Assembly (NCBI GenBank): GCA_036279015.1
Contig: DASUJY010000023.1
Span: 1 to 64,000 of the forward strand
Source: DATEOR01 sp036279015
GTDB taxonomy: Bacteria; Actinomycetota; Thermoleophilia; Gaiellales; Gaiellaceae
Length of the DNA stretch: 64,000 bases
Reading direction: 5' to 3'
Part shown: one piece after another, positions 1-8,238 of the stretch
How positions within the stretch are numbered: position 1 is the first letter of the stretch
Layout: every line of letters starts with the position of its first letter
Translations under genes and position numbers: made by a program
The notes under the pieces: generated by a model
Told to the model about the DNA's origin: nothing
Database searches by the model: none
Seen by the model: only the letters and a program-made list of their open reading frames with translations

Positions 1-506
1 GCCGCCTTGATCGTCTCGAGCGCCATCCGCGCCTCCTCGGCGTAGGAGAAGGTCTCGGCGATCACGTAGTCGACCCCTGCCTCGGCGGCCCAGCCGACCT
101 GCTCGTCGAACATCGCCTGCACCGCCTTTTTCGACTCGTCGTCGGCGGGATCGAAGACGTTCGTGTTGCAGATGTCGCCGGCGAAGAGCGTGCCCGTCTC
201 CTCCGCGACTTCCTTTGCGAGCGCGAGCGCGTTTCGATTCAGATCCTCGAGGAGGCCTTCCTTCCCGACGACGCGCATCTTCTCCCGGTGCGCGTAGTAG
301 GTGAACGCCTCGACCACGTCCGAGCCCGCGTGCACGAACTCGCGGTGGAGCTCCGTCACCTTCTCGGGGTGGTCGAGAACCGCCTCGGGGACGAAGGCGC
401 CGGCCTGAAGGTAGCCGCGCCGCTCGAGCTCGAAGAGGTACCCCTCGGCACAGATCACATGCCCCTGCTCGAGGCGCTCGAGAAGTCCCGCTCCGGCCAT
501 GGCCAT
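1..506 (-). CDS. Homocysteine S-methyltransferase family protein (N-terminal part, cut by window edge)
   Basis: The reverse strand encodes about 168 residues that read as the N-terminal half of a betaine/S-methylmethionine-homocysteine S-methyltransferase TIM barrel. Recognisable stretches are LERRGYLQAGAFVPEAV, ELHREFVHAGSDVVEAFTYYAHREK and GDICNTNVF. Enzymes of this family move a methyl group to homocysteine to give methionine, using a zinc site near the C-terminus; those cysteines lie outside the window, so catalytic competence cannot be judged. The chosen ATG at 506 is followed by a second ATG two codons later. It starts 4 nt after the stop of the lyase-like gene, so it is probably the third gene of the same operon. 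Confidence 0.85.
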   Translation of the reverse strand, partial: MAMAGAGLLERLEQGHVICAEGYLFELERRGYLQAGAFVPEAVLDHPEKVTELHREFVHAGSDVVEAFTYYAHREKMRVVGKEGLLEDLNRNALALAKEVAEETGTLFAGDICNTNVFDPADDESKKAVQAMFDEQVGWAAEAGVDYVIAETFSYAEEARMALETIKA

Positions 507-510
507 GAGT

Positions 511-1941
511 CTAAAGGGCGAACTCGCCCGCGCGGATCAGTTCCCGTACCGGGTCGAGGTCGGCAGGCAGGGGGTCGCCCTCGCCCATGAACGGCACGCG
601 GCTGCGGACGAGCTCGTGGGCTCGCCTCGTGCCCTCTCCGAGCGCCTCGGGCGCCCGCAGGTCGACCGCCTGGGCGGCGACCGTGAAGCCGATCGCTGCC
701 AGGCGCTCGCCGAGCTCGACCATCCCCGCCACGCGCCGGGCGGCGAGCGGCGCCATCGTGATCCGGTCCTCGATCCCCTCGGCGTGCGTCGAGGTGATCA
801 CCTCGAAGGAGACAGGCTGTGCAAGGAGGCGCGCCTCTGCCGTGAGCGCCTGTGCTGCGACGCCGAGCTCTCCTAGCGAGTTCTCGGCGAGCCCCTGTCG
901 CGGGGCGAGCCCGTCGGGGAGCCCGGTGAGCGGCCCCTGGAGGAGCTTGATCAGGCGCTCGCAGGCACTTGTCAGGGCGGGCGCGAGCGCGACACGCAGG
1001 AAGTCGAGGGCGGCCGCGAGCGGGAGGACGTCGAAGTTGGCGACCGAGACGATGCGGTCCTCGTCGGCGATCACGAGCGGGTTCTCCTGGGAGGCATTGA
1101 GCTCGATCTCGAGTTGCGCGCGCGCGAACTCGAGCGCGTCGCGGGTCGCGCCCTGCACCTGCGGCAGACACCTGAACGTGAGCGGGTCCTGGAGGTTCCG
1201 GGCCGCGCCGGGCTCCCAGAGGCTGCTCCCGGCGAGGAGGCGGCGGAGGCGCGCGAGCGCCGCGCAGAGCCCCGGGTACGGGCGCACCTCGGCGATCGCG
1301 GGGTGGAGCATCGTCAGGTTGGCGGCGAATGCCTCGAGGTCGAGCGCACCCGAGACCTCGAGGGCCAGGACGAGCCGCTCGGCGTCCGCGAGCGCGAGGG
1401 CGGCGAGGCCGGTCGAGAACGCGTTCGAGTTCATGAGGGCCAGGCCCTCCTTGGCCAGGAGCTCCGTGTCCCCGAAGAGCTCGGCGGCGAGGTCGGCGAG
1501 CGGAGCCAGGTCTCCCTGGCCCAGCGAGCCGAGCATGTGGATGCGCGGGCGCTCGTCCTCGTTGAGCGCGCGCACGATCCGCTCCGCGAGCTCGGGCCGG
1601 ATCCCGGAGGTCCCCTTCGCGAAGGCGTTCGCGACCCGGAGCATCGTCGCCCTCACGACCTCCGGCGGCGCGTCCGGGCCCATCCCGATGCGGTGGTTCT
1701 CGATCAGGCGGCGGTTGAAGGACGGGATCTCCTCGAGCGGAACACGCACCTTCTTGCGCGCCCCGACGCCGGTGGTCATGCCGTAGACCTCGTCGCCCCG
1801 CGCCACGACGCGCTCGACGAGCGCCCGGGACTCACGCATCCGCTCGATCGCGTCGGCCGCCAGCTCGACCGGCTCGCCCTCGCGAGCCACGCGCACGACG
1901 TCCGCGAGCGTCAGGCCGCCGCCGTCCAGGACGAGCGTCAC
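511..1941 (-). CDS. Aromatic amino acid lyase (HAL/PAL) superfamily protein lacking the MIO triad
   Basis: A 476-residue protein with the fold signature of histidine/phenylalanine ammonia-lyases: YGMTTGVG near the N-terminus, GDLAPLA, a QDP...RCLPQVQG stretch and ENPLV. In true lyases the motif GSxGASGDLAPL supplies Ala-Ser-Gly, which cyclises to the electrophilic MIO group. Here residues 138-147 read GSLGQGDLAP, one residue shorter and without Ser, so MIO cannot form in the usual way. The Tyr normally present in QDxYSLRC is also replaced (QDPLTFRC). The GTG start overlaps the TGA of the MetE-like gene (GTGA), and the next gene begins 4 nt downstream, which implies coupled translation. A repurposed lyase fold, perhaps binding an amino acid without eliminating ammonia, is my inference. 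Confidence 0.85.
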   Translation of the reverse strand: MTLVLDGGGLTLADVVRVAREGEPVELAADAIERMRESRALVERVVARGDEVYGMTTGVGARKKVRVPLEEIPSFNRRLIENHRIGMGPDAPPEVVRATMLRVANAFAKGTSGIRPELAERIVRALNEDERPRIHMLGSLGQGDLAPLADLAAELFGDTELLAKEGLALMNSNAFSTGLAALALADAERLVLALEVSGALDLEAFAANLTMLHPAIAEVRPYPGLCAALARLRRLLAGSSLWEPGAARNLQDPLTFRCLPQVQGATRDALEFARAQLEIELNASQENPLVIADEDRIVSVANFDVLPLAAALDFLRVALAPALTSACERLIKLLQGPLTGLPDGLAPRQGLAENSLGELGVAAQALTAEARLLAQPVSFEVITSTHAEGIEDRITMAPLAARRVAGMVELGERLAAIGFTVAAQAVDLRAPEALGEGTRRAHELVRSRVPFMGEGDPLPADLDPVRELIRAGEFAL

Positions 1942-3041
1942 GACCAGACCGCCGCGGCGGTGCGCGCGAGCGTCTCGAGCTTCGCGCGCTCGTCCTCGAG
2001 CGTGAGGGCGTTTCCGAGCACCGAGGTGGCGAAGCCGCACTGGGGTGAGATCGCGAGGCGCTCGAGCGGGAGGAACTGGGCTGCCTCGCGCACGCGCGCC
2101 GCGAGCTCCTCGACGGTCTCGCGCCGGCCGCTCTTCGTCGTCACGAGGCCGAGGACGACGACCTTGTCCTCGGGGACCTCCCGCAGCGGCTCGAAGGAGC
2201 CGGAGCGCTCGTCGTCGTACTCGAGCAGGATCCGGTCGGCCTTGACGCGCGGGAAGAGGCGCCCCGCGATCCAGTCGTAGCCGCCCGAGACCAGCCAGCG
2301 GCTCGCCTGGTTGCCGCGGCAGAGGTGCATGCCGAACGTGACCCCGGGGTGGTCGCCGATCACGAGGTTGTCGAGCTCGAGGCCGAGATCGAGCCAGCGG
2401 TCGGCCGGCCAGCCGCGGCTCTCGTAGAAGTCGCGATAGCCCGGATCGAGAAGGAGGGGATAGTGGGGCGCGTCGAGCTGGATGTACTCGGCCCCGAGGC
2501 GCACGAGCTCCTCGACCTCGTCGCTGAGGATCTCGGCGACGTCTCCGAGGTAGTCCTCGAGGGTCGCGTAAGCCTCGGGCGGCTCGTCCGGATTCCAGAA
2601 GTTGGCGAATAGCGATGGGCTCGGGAGCGTTACCTTCAGCATCCGGCCGGTCCGACCCCGCGCATACGCGAGCTCCTCCGCCGACAGGAAGCGCTTGCGA
2701 TGAAGCTTCCCCCTCACGGCGAGCGGCGGCCGCTCGACGCTCATGTCGCCGAGCTCGTCGCTGCGCCACTCGCCCCAGAGGAAGGCGTCGAGGTCCCAGT
2801 CGCCGAAGCCGTCGACCGCGGCCGGCAGCTGGCTCTGGAAGGAAAGGCGGCGCATCTCGCCGTCCGTGACGACGTCGAGCCCGGCGTCCTCCTGGAGATG
2901 CAGGGCCTCGTCGACCGCGGCGTCCTCGATCCGCTTGAACTCGGGCGTCGCGATCTCGCCTGCCTGGAGCCGCTTCTGCGCCTCGAGCAGGGCTGGAGGT
3001 CGCAGCAGGCTGCCGACCACGTCGGTGCGGGCGTTGAGCAC
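1938..3041 (-). CDS. Cobalamin-independent methionine synthase (MetE C-terminal domain) family protein
   Basis: A 367-residue protein matching only the catalytic barrel of MetE; full MetE is about 750 residues. Zinc ligands are readable in order: His239 and Cys241 (FGMHLCRG), Glu274 (LLEYDDER) and Cys335 (ISPQCGF). It therefore probably transfers methyl to a thiol such as homocysteine, with a donor other than polyglutamyl-methyltetrahydrofolate possible, as in archaeal and short bacterial MetE-like proteins. Its GTG start lies 6 nt after a TAGAGT -10-like element, so the transcript is probably leaderless. It is first in the operon with the MIO-less lyase and the homocysteine S-methyltransferase. 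Confidence 0.85.
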   Translation of the reverse strand: MLNARTDVVGSLLRPPALLEAQKRLQAGEIATPEFKRIEDAAVDEALHLQEDAGLDVVTDGEMRRLSFQSQLPAAVDGFGDWDLDAFLWGEWRSDELGDMSVERPPLAVRGKLHRKRFLSAEELAYARGRTGRMLKVTLPSPSLFANFWNPDEPPEAYATLEDYLGDVAEILSDEVEELVRLGAEYIQLDAPHYPLLLDPGYRDFYESRGWPADRWLDLGLELDNLVIGDHPGVTFGMHLCRGNQASRWLVSGGYDWIAGRLFPRVKADRILLEYDDERSGSFEPLREVPEDKVVVLGLVTTKSGRRETVEELAARVREAAQFLPLERLAISPQCGFATSVLGNALTLEDERAKLETLARTAAAVWS

Positions 3042-3047
3042 GCGCGT

Positions 3048-3053
3048 ACTCTA
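3048..3053 (-). promoter_or_regulatory. Predicted -10 element, leaderless promoter of the MetE-like operon
   Basis: TAGAGT (TANNNT consensus) on the reverse strand is followed by six bases and then the GTG start at 3041. This spacing puts the transcription start at or next to the start codon. No Shine-Dalgarno sequence is visible. No clear -35 was found. Confidence 0.45.
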
Positions 3054-3106
3054 GAGCGGACTTGCGGCTACGATTCGCGCTTCCCGCTGAGGGGCGGGTC
3101 GCGCGC

Positions 3107-4279
3107 ATGAGAGACATCCTCGTCGTTTGCCCGCAGGAGCGGGACCTCGTCGCGATCCGAAACGCGGGGCTCGAGGAGCGCTACCGCGTCCGCTACGAGG
3201 GCGCGGATCTCGACCAGCTCGAGGAGTTCGACCCGAAGGCCTTCCTCGCCGAGGTGGAGGACGTGCCCGCGGACGGGGCGTTCGGCACGAAGGACCTGTC
3301 CGCGCTCCTCGCCTCGATCCTCACGGAGCGGCGCGGGCTCCCGGGCCCGTCGCCTCGCTCGCTCCTCGCGCTCCAGCACAAGCCGACCTCGCGCGAGGTG
3401 CAGCGGCTCGTCGCGCCGGAGTCGACGCCGAGGTTCTGCCTCCTGGACGGCCGGATTCCCTGCGAGCCCCCCTTCTTCGCGAAGCCGGTCGTGGGCCGGC
3501 TCTCCCAGAACGCCTACCGGATCGACGACGTCGCCGAGCTCGAGCGGCTGCACGAGGCCGACCGCTACACGACGCGCTACGCGGAGATCGCCGCGCTCGT
3601 CGGCGGCGATCCCGACTCCGTGCACGGCTTCCTCGGCGAGGAGCTCCTTTCCGGCGACGAGGTGACGCTCGAGGGCTACGTCCACGGCGACCGGGTGACG
3701 ACGATCGGCGTCACCGACTCGGTCAAGTACGAAGGCACGCTCAGCTTCGAGCGCTTCGACTACCCGTCACGGCTGCCCGTGGAGCGGCAGGCCGAGCTCT
3801 CCGACATCGCGGAGCGCGTCCTGCCGGCACTCGGTTTCGAGGGAGGATTCTTCAACGTCGAGTTCTTCGTCTCGGAGCAGGGGCCGGCGCAGATCATCGA
3901 GGTGAACGGACGGATCGCGTCCCAGTTCGCACCGCTCGTCCAGAGCCTGCACGGCCGCTCGACCTACGACGCGCTCTTCGAGCTCGCCTGCGGCGACGAT
4001 CCGCACTGGCAGACGGGCCTGCCGGACGGGGTGGCCGTGAGCTACGTGATGCGCGTCTTCGAGGACTCCTACGTCGACGCCGTGCCCGACCCGGAGGACG
4101 ACCTCGAGGTCCTCGTCCGGCCGGGGCTCCCCCTCTCGGCTCAGGGGACGAACGACGCGCAGAGCTACCGGCTGGCGATCCTGTACGGGGCCGGCGAGAC
4201 GAGGGAGGAGGTCGTCGCGAAGGTGCGGGAGCGAGCGGCGCGGCTCAGTTTCCGGCTGGCGCCGGTGCCTGTTCGCTGA
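3107..4279 (+). CDS. ATP-grasp domain protein (carboxylate-amine ligase-like)
   Basis: The 390-residue protein starting MRDILVVC has ATP-grasp features: FFAKPVVGRLSQNAYRI (phosphate-binding lysine region), LEGYVHGDRVTTIGV, and FFNVEFFV...IIEVNGRIASQ (metal-binding Glu and Asn). It resembles ligases that join an activated carboxylate to an amine or thiol, of the biotin carboxylase-like or amino acid ligase kind. The ATG at 3107 was preferred over the in-frame upstream start at 3062 because the extra 15 residues are Arg-rich and unlike the family. It is divergent from the MetE-like/lyase/methyltransferase operon, with 65 bp between starts, and its 3' end overlaps the opposing MFS gene by 35 bp. 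A shared pathway is plausible but unproven. The substrate cannot be read from sequence. Confidence 0.8.
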   Translation: MRDILVVCPQERDLVAIRNAGLEERYRVRYEGADLDQLEEFDPKAFLAEVEDVPADGAFGTKDLSALLASILTERRGLPGPSPRSLLALQHKPTSREVQRLVAPESTPRFCLLDGRIPCEPPFFAKPVVGRLSQNAYRIDDVAELERLHEADRYTTRYAEIAALVGGDPDSVHGFLGEELLSGDEVTLEGYVHGDRVTTIGVTDSVKYEGTLSFERFDYPSRLPVERQAELSDIAERVLPALGFEGGFFNVEFFVSEQGPAQIIEVNGRIASQFAPLVQSLHGRSTYDALFELACGDDPHWQTGLPDGVAVSYVMRVFEDSYVDAVPDPEDDLEVLVRPGLPLSAQGTNDAQSYRLAILYGAGETREEVVAKVRERAARLSFRLAPVPVR

Positions 4280-5705
4280 CCTCGGAGTCCTCGCGGTTGA
4301 CGATCCCGACGGCGCCGACCGCGGCGCCGGCGAAGGCGAGCCCAGCGGCGAGAAGCATCCCGCTCCTGAACGCGTCGATGGACGCGTCGCGGAGGACCTC
4401 GTCGGACTGGCCGCGTGCCAGTGGCACGGCGTCGCTCGTACCGACCTGCGAGTCGAAGACAAGGGTGACGACGACGCCGATGACCGCGACCGCGATCAGG
4501 TTGCCGAGCCGAGAGACCGTTGAGTTGACGCCCGAGGCGATCCCGGCGAGCTCGGCCGGGGCCGACTTGAGCGCCGTCGACGTGATCGGCGCGACGAGCA
4601 TGGCGAGGCCGAAGGCGAACACGATCACCGAGGCGAGGCCGAAGCTCCAGAAGTCGCTTCGCTCGGTGACCGGGAGGATCAGCAGGATGCCGATCCCGAC
4701 GAGGAACGGGCCCGCCGTCAGGTAGAGCCGCGGCCCGTGCTGGTCGGCGAGCTTTCCGAAGCGGGCGGCGAGGAAGATCATGATCGCGCTTCCCGGCATC
4801 GTCACGACCGCCGCCTCGAAGGGCGAGAAGCCGATGAACTGAAGGTAGAGCTGCATGAAGATGAGCTGCCCGTAGAGCGCGCCGTAGACGAGGAACGTCT
4901 CCAGGTTCGCCATCGCGAAGTTCCGCCGCCGGAAGAGCTCGAAGGGGAGCATCGGCTGGCGCGAGCGAAGCTCGACGAGGCAGAAGGCGACGAGCGCCGG
5001 AACGGCGACGGCGAACGCCCACCAGACATCGGCGAATCCCTTCTCCTGGCCCTCGACGAGACCGTAGGTGAGCGTCCCGAACGCGAGCGCCGCGAGCGCC
5101 GCGCCGGGAATGTCGAGCCTGCCGACGCGGAGCTGCTTCCGCTCGTTGCACTGCCCGGCCCGCGCGAGCACGAGCGTGACGACGGCGAGCGGCAGGTTGA
5201 GGAAGAAGATCCAGCGCCAGGAGACCCATTCGACGAGCGCTCCTCCGGCCGGCGGGCCGCCGATCGTCGCGACGCTCGTTGCCGCCGTCCAGAGACCGAT
5301 CGCGCGGCCGGCCTCGTCTCCGTAGACGCCGCGCAGGAGCGCGAGCGAGTTGGTCGTGAGGAACGCTCCCGCGACTCCCTGGAGCGTGCGCGCAACGATC
5401 AGGAGCTCTCCGGACGGCGCCGCGCCGGCGAAGGCGGAGGCGAGCGCGAAGCCGAGCACTCCGGCCATGAAGGTGGGGCGGCGGCCGTAGCGGTCGCCGA
5501 TCGCGCCGCCTGCGAGGTAGAGGGCGGCGAGCGCGAGCGAGTACGAGAGGACGATCCACTGCTGCCCGGTGAGGCCGAGCCCGAGGTCGTCCTTGATCGT
5601 CGGCAGGGCGACGAAGACGACGGTCGCGTCAATGAAGGCGAGCGAGGACCCGAGGACCGTGGCCGCGAGAGTCAGTGTGCGGCGAAACTCGAGCGTCAGC
5701 TCCAT
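4245..5705 (-). CDS. MFS transporter, DHA2 (EmrB/QacA) family
   Basis: A 486-residue polytopic membrane protein with about 14 hydrophobic segments. MFS signatures are present: FIDATVVFVALPTI in TM1, the loop 2-3 motif GDRYGRRPTF, and motif C-like glycines in AATSVATIGGPPAGGAL. DHA2 members export drugs, dyes or small metabolites by proton antiport. The ATG at 5705 follows a TATCCT element by 6 bases, so a leaderless transcript is likely. The gene converges with the ATP-grasp gene and overlaps it by 35 bp. The transported compound is unknown; export of the product of the neighbouring ATP-grasp/methyltransferase genes is only a possibility. Confidence 0.9.
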   Translation of the reverse strand: MELTLEFRRTLTLAATVLGSSLAFIDATVVFVALPTIKDDLGLGLTGQQWIVLSYSLALAALYLAGGAIGDRYGRRPTFMAGVLGFALASAFAGAAPSGELLIVARTLQGVAGAFLTTNSLALLRGVYGDEAGRAIGLWTAATSVATIGGPPAGGALVEWVSWRWIFFLNLPLAVVTLVLARAGQCNERKQLRVGRLDIPGAALAALAFGTLTYGLVEGQEKGFADVWWAFAVAVPALVAFCLVELRSRQPMLPFELFRRRNFAMANLETFLVYGALYGQLIFMQLYLQFIGFSPFEAAVVTMPGSAIMIFLAARFGKLADQHGPRLYLTAGPFLVGIGILLILPVTERSDFWSFGLASVIVFAFGLAMLVAPITSTALKSAPAELAGIASGVNSTVSRLGNLIAVAVIGVVVTLVFDSQVGTSDAVPLARGQSDEVLRDASIDAFRSGMLLAAGLAFAGAAVGAVGIVNREDSEVSEQAPAPAGN

Positions 5706-5711
5706 GACGTG

Positions 5712-5717
5712 AGGATA
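5712..5717 (-). promoter_or_regulatory. Predicted -10 element, leaderless promoter of MFS gene
   Basis: TATCCT on the reverse strand, then six bases, then the ATG at 5705. No Shine-Dalgarno is visible, as expected for a leaderless mRNA. Confidence 0.4.
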
Positions 5718-5808
5718 TGTGGCTGCTGGTGCCCCGGCCCACCGCCGGGCGGGCTGAGGCCTGCCCGAAGCGCGGGGTGGAGTTCGGCCGTGCGGGTATC
5801 GAGGCCTG

Positions 5809-6414
5809 GTGGGCTTCTCATTTCCGACGGCTGGAGTTCGCCTGATCCGCGTGCTCGACGTGGTCGCCGTCTGCTGGGTCGTTCTCTGGCTCGTGCTCGC
5901 CTTCCTCGTCGGGCGTGAGGTGCGGGACCTCCGCGACCTCTCGGACACGGTGGTGACCGCCGGCGTCGCCGTAGAGCAGACCGGGGGGCTTCTTCGGAGC
6001 CTCGAGAGCGTCCCCTTCGTCGGCGGGCGCGTGGGCGAGGTCGCCGCTGAGGTCGAGGCGGCCGGCAGGAGCGCGAGCGCGAGCGGGCGCGAGAGCCGGG
6101 ACTCCACGGAAGACCTCAGCGTGCTGCTCGCCCTCTCGATCGCCCTCATCCCGACCCTTCCTCTCCTCGGCCTCTATCTGCCGCTTCGCTGGACGTGGAC
6201 GGCCGACGCGCGCGCCGTGCGACGCGCTCTGCGGCGGACTCCAAAGGATCCCTTGCTGGCGGAGTTCCTCGCCCGCCGTGCGCTCTCGAACTTCTCCTAC
6301 GACCGGCTGCTTTCGGTCAGCTCGCACCCTTACCGCGACGTCGAAGAGGGCCGGCACGCCGAGCTGGCCGGGCTCGAGCTCGAGAGGCTCGGCATCCGCG
6401 ACCACCGTTCCTAA
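5809..6414 (+). CDS. Conserved two-helix membrane protein, function unknown
   Basis: A 201-residue protein, GTG start. One transmembrane helix lies near residues 14-35 (VLDVVAVCWVVLWLVLAFLV) and a second near 106-128 (VLLALSIALIPTLPLLGLYL). Between them is a mainly extracytoplasmic, Ala/Ser/Glu-rich segment. A cytoplasmic C-terminal part of about 75 residues has basic and helical character (RALRRTPKDPLLAEFLARRAL). It is followed 34 nt later by a coiled-coil protein in the same direction. I do not recognise a functional family. Confidence 0.7.
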   Translation: MGFSFPTAGVRLIRVLDVVAVCWVVLWLVLAFLVGREVRDLRDLSDTVVTAGVAVEQTGGLLRSLESVPFVGGRVGEVAAEVEAAGRSASASGRESRDSTEDLSVLLALSIALIPTLPLLGLYLPLRWTWTADARAVRRALRRTPKDPLLAEFLARRALSNFSYDRLLSVSSHPYRDVEEGRHAELAGLELERLGIRDHRS

Positions 6415-6448
6415 AGGTGCGTCCGCAGCGACCGATACTCTCGGCGTG

Positions 6449-6925
6449 ATGAACGCCGAGGAAGTGCAGCCCGAGGCCGCCGAGGAGGAGCCCGCCGCCG
6501 GCCCGGAGGCGAGCCCGCCGGAGGATCAGGGGATCGGAGCGCGCGTCACCGCAGTCTTCACCGCGGCCGAGAAGGCCGGTCAGCACATCGTCACGCTCGC
6601 CCGCGAGGAGGCGGACGACATCAAGCGCGAGGCGCACGCGGAGGCCGAGGCCTACCACCGCGAGCAGCGCCTCGAGGCCGACCAGGAGGTCGAGCGCATC
6701 CTCGCCGAGGCCCGCCGCAAGGCAGAGGCGATCGAGGCCGACGCCCGCAGGGGCGCCCGCCAGGTCGAGGACGACGCACGCGTCCGCAAGGAGCGGCTCC
6801 GTGAGGAGACGCGCCTGATCGAGGAGCGCATCGAGTGGGCGAGGGAGGGGCTCCGAGAAGTGAACGAGCGCCTCGAGCAGGTCTTCCTCGAGAGCGAGTC
6901 GCCGCCCTCGGTAGACGAGTCCTGA
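6449..6925 (+). CDS. Coiled-coil protein (DivIVA / ATP-synthase-b-like helix)
   Basis: A 158-residue, highly charged protein. The first 35 residues are acidic and disordered; roughly residues 40-150 form an almost unbroken Glu/Arg/Ala-rich coiled coil (EADDIKREAHAEAEAYHREQ, EARRKAEAIEADARRGARQV). Such proteins in actinobacteria are often DivIVA-like or Wag31-linked scaffolds, but no N-terminal DivIVA membrane-targeting motif is seen. The ATG at 6449 is preceded by TACTCT seven bases upstream, consistent with a leaderless start. It may pair with the membrane protein just upstream. Confidence 0.75.
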   Translation: MNAEEVQPEAAEEEPAAGPEASPPEDQGIGARVTAVFTAAEKAGQHIVTLAREEADDIKREAHAEAEAYHREQRLEADQEVERILAEARRKAEAIEADARRGARQVEDDARVRKERLREETRLIEERIEWAREGLREVNERLEQVFLESESPPSVDES

Positions 6926-6972
6926 AGCCGTCGTCCGCGCTGCCTCCAGAGCTTCGTTAGCATCGGTCCGCG

Positions 6973-7053
6973 ATGCCGACGAAGTGGCTCGAGCGCGACG
7001 GAGGGCGGCTCGCCTACGACGGTCCTCGAGTTCGCGCGCCGCGTGACGGGCTC
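6973..7053 (+). pseudogene. Remnant of an alpha/beta hydrolase N-terminus
   Basis: The first 16 codons read MPTKWLERDGGRLAYD, which matches the typical start of bacterial alpha/beta hydrolases of about 270 residues. After that the frame runs into unrelated sequence, meets the 3' end of the opposing alcohol dehydrogenase and stops at about 7111. Only the extreme N-terminus survives, presumably after deletion. Short matches like this can arise by chance. Confidence 0.35.
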
Positions 7054-8237
7054 TACGGCGTCAGCAGCACCTTGATCGCGCCGTCTTCCTTCGCGCGGAA
7101 GATCTCGTAGCCGTGCGGCGCCTCGTCGAGAGGCAGAAGGTGCGTGGCGAGGTCCTCGGCGCCGAGCGGATCGGCGTCGTCGGTGACGAGCGGGAGGAGC
7201 TCCGGGATCCAGCGCTTCACGTGCGCCTGGCCCATGCGGATCTGCACGCCCTTGTCGAAGAGGTCCATCATCGGCATCGGGTCCATCTGGCCGCCGTAGA
7301 CGCCGATGACGGAAAGCGTGCCGCCGCGGCGCACGGTCTCGATCGCGGTCGAGAGCGCCGTCATGCGGTCGATGCCTGCGTGCTCGGCGAGCGCCACGCC
7401 GAGGCGGTCGGGTAGACGGACCGTCGCCTTCTGCATGAGCTCCGCGACCGGCGCGCCATGCGCCTCCATGCCGACGGCGTCGATGACGGCGTCCGGGCCT
7501 CGCCCCTCGGTGAGCTCCTTGATCTCGGCGACGACGTCGTCGCTCTCGTCCATGTCGATCACGGTGGCTCCGTGCCGGCGCGCGCGCTCGAGCCGCTCCG
7601 AGACGAGGTCGACGCCGACGACGGTCTCGGCGCCGCGGTGGCGCGCGATCCGGCAGCACATCTGACCGATGGGTCCGAGCCCCAGCACCGCGACCGACCC
7701 GCCCGGCGGGATGTCGGCGTACTCGACGGCCTGCCACGCCGTCGGAAGGACGTCCGAGAGGTAGACGAAGCGCTCCTCGGGCGGGCCTTCGGGCACCTTG
7801 ATCGGGCCGAAGTGCGCCTGCGGGACGCGCAGGTACTCCGCCTGGCCGCCGGGCACCTGGCCGTAGAGCTTCGTGTAGCCGAAGAGCGCCGCGCCCTTGC
7901 CCTCCTCTCGCACCTGCGTCGTCTCACACTGGGCGTAGAGCCCGTGGTCGCACATCCAGCAGTGGCCGCAGACGATGTTGAACGGGATCACGACCCGGTC
8001 GCCGGCCTTCACGTCCCGCACCTCGGAGCCGACCTCCTCGACGATCCCCATCGCCTCGTGGCCGAGGATGTCGCCCTCCTCCATGAACATCCCGAGGACG
8101 CCGTAGAGGTGGAGGTCGGAGCCGCAGATGCCGCTCGAGGTGACGCGGATGACGGCGTCGGTCGGTTCCTGGATGGACGGGTCGGGGACCTCGTCGACCC
8201 GCACGTCCTCGTTCCCGTGCCACACGACGGCCTTCAT
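7053..8237 (-). CDS. Zinc-dependent alcohol dehydrogenase, formaldehyde/threonine dehydrogenase-like
   Basis: A 394-residue MDR-family enzyme. The catalytic zinc Cys is in SSGICGSDLHLYG with GHEAMG following. The four-cysteine structural zinc lobe is intact (CGHCWMCDHGLYAQC). The Rossmann motif is VAVLGLGPIGQMC. The extended length and the MDESDDVV / YGGQMDPMPMMDLFDKG segments resemble the glutathione-independent formaldehyde dehydrogenase subgroup, which oxidises alcohols or aldehydes with NAD. The start is supported by a GAGGAGGATGAG sequence just upstream. The preceding epimerase gene ends 1 nt before this start codon, so the two are one operon. Confidence 0.9.
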   Translation of the reverse strand: MKAVVWHGNEDVRVDEVPDPSIQEPTDAVIRVTSSGICGSDLHLYGVLGMFMEEGDILGHEAMGIVEEVGSEVRDVKAGDRVVIPFNIVCGHCWMCDHGLYAQCETTQVREEGKGAALFGYTKLYGQVPGGQAEYLRVPQAHFGPIKVPEGPPEERFVYLSDVLPTAWQAVEYADIPPGGSVAVLGLGPIGQMCCRIARHRGAETVVGVDLVSERLERARRHGATVIDMDESDDVVAEIKELTEGRGPDAVIDAVGMEAHGAPVAELMQKATVRLPDRLGVALAEHAGIDRMTALSTAIETVRRGGTLSVIGVYGGQMDPMPMMDLFDKGVQIRMGQAHVKRWIPELLPLVTDDADPLGAEDLATHLLPLDEAPHGYEIFRAKEDGAIKVLLTP

Positions 8238-8238
8238 C

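Noticed and set aside
511..3117. An 868-codon reverse-strand frame covering both the lyase-like gene and the MetE-like gene
   Set aside because: Its first 390 residues are an Arg-rich shadow of the MetE-like frame. The lyase homology begins only at the GTG at 1941.
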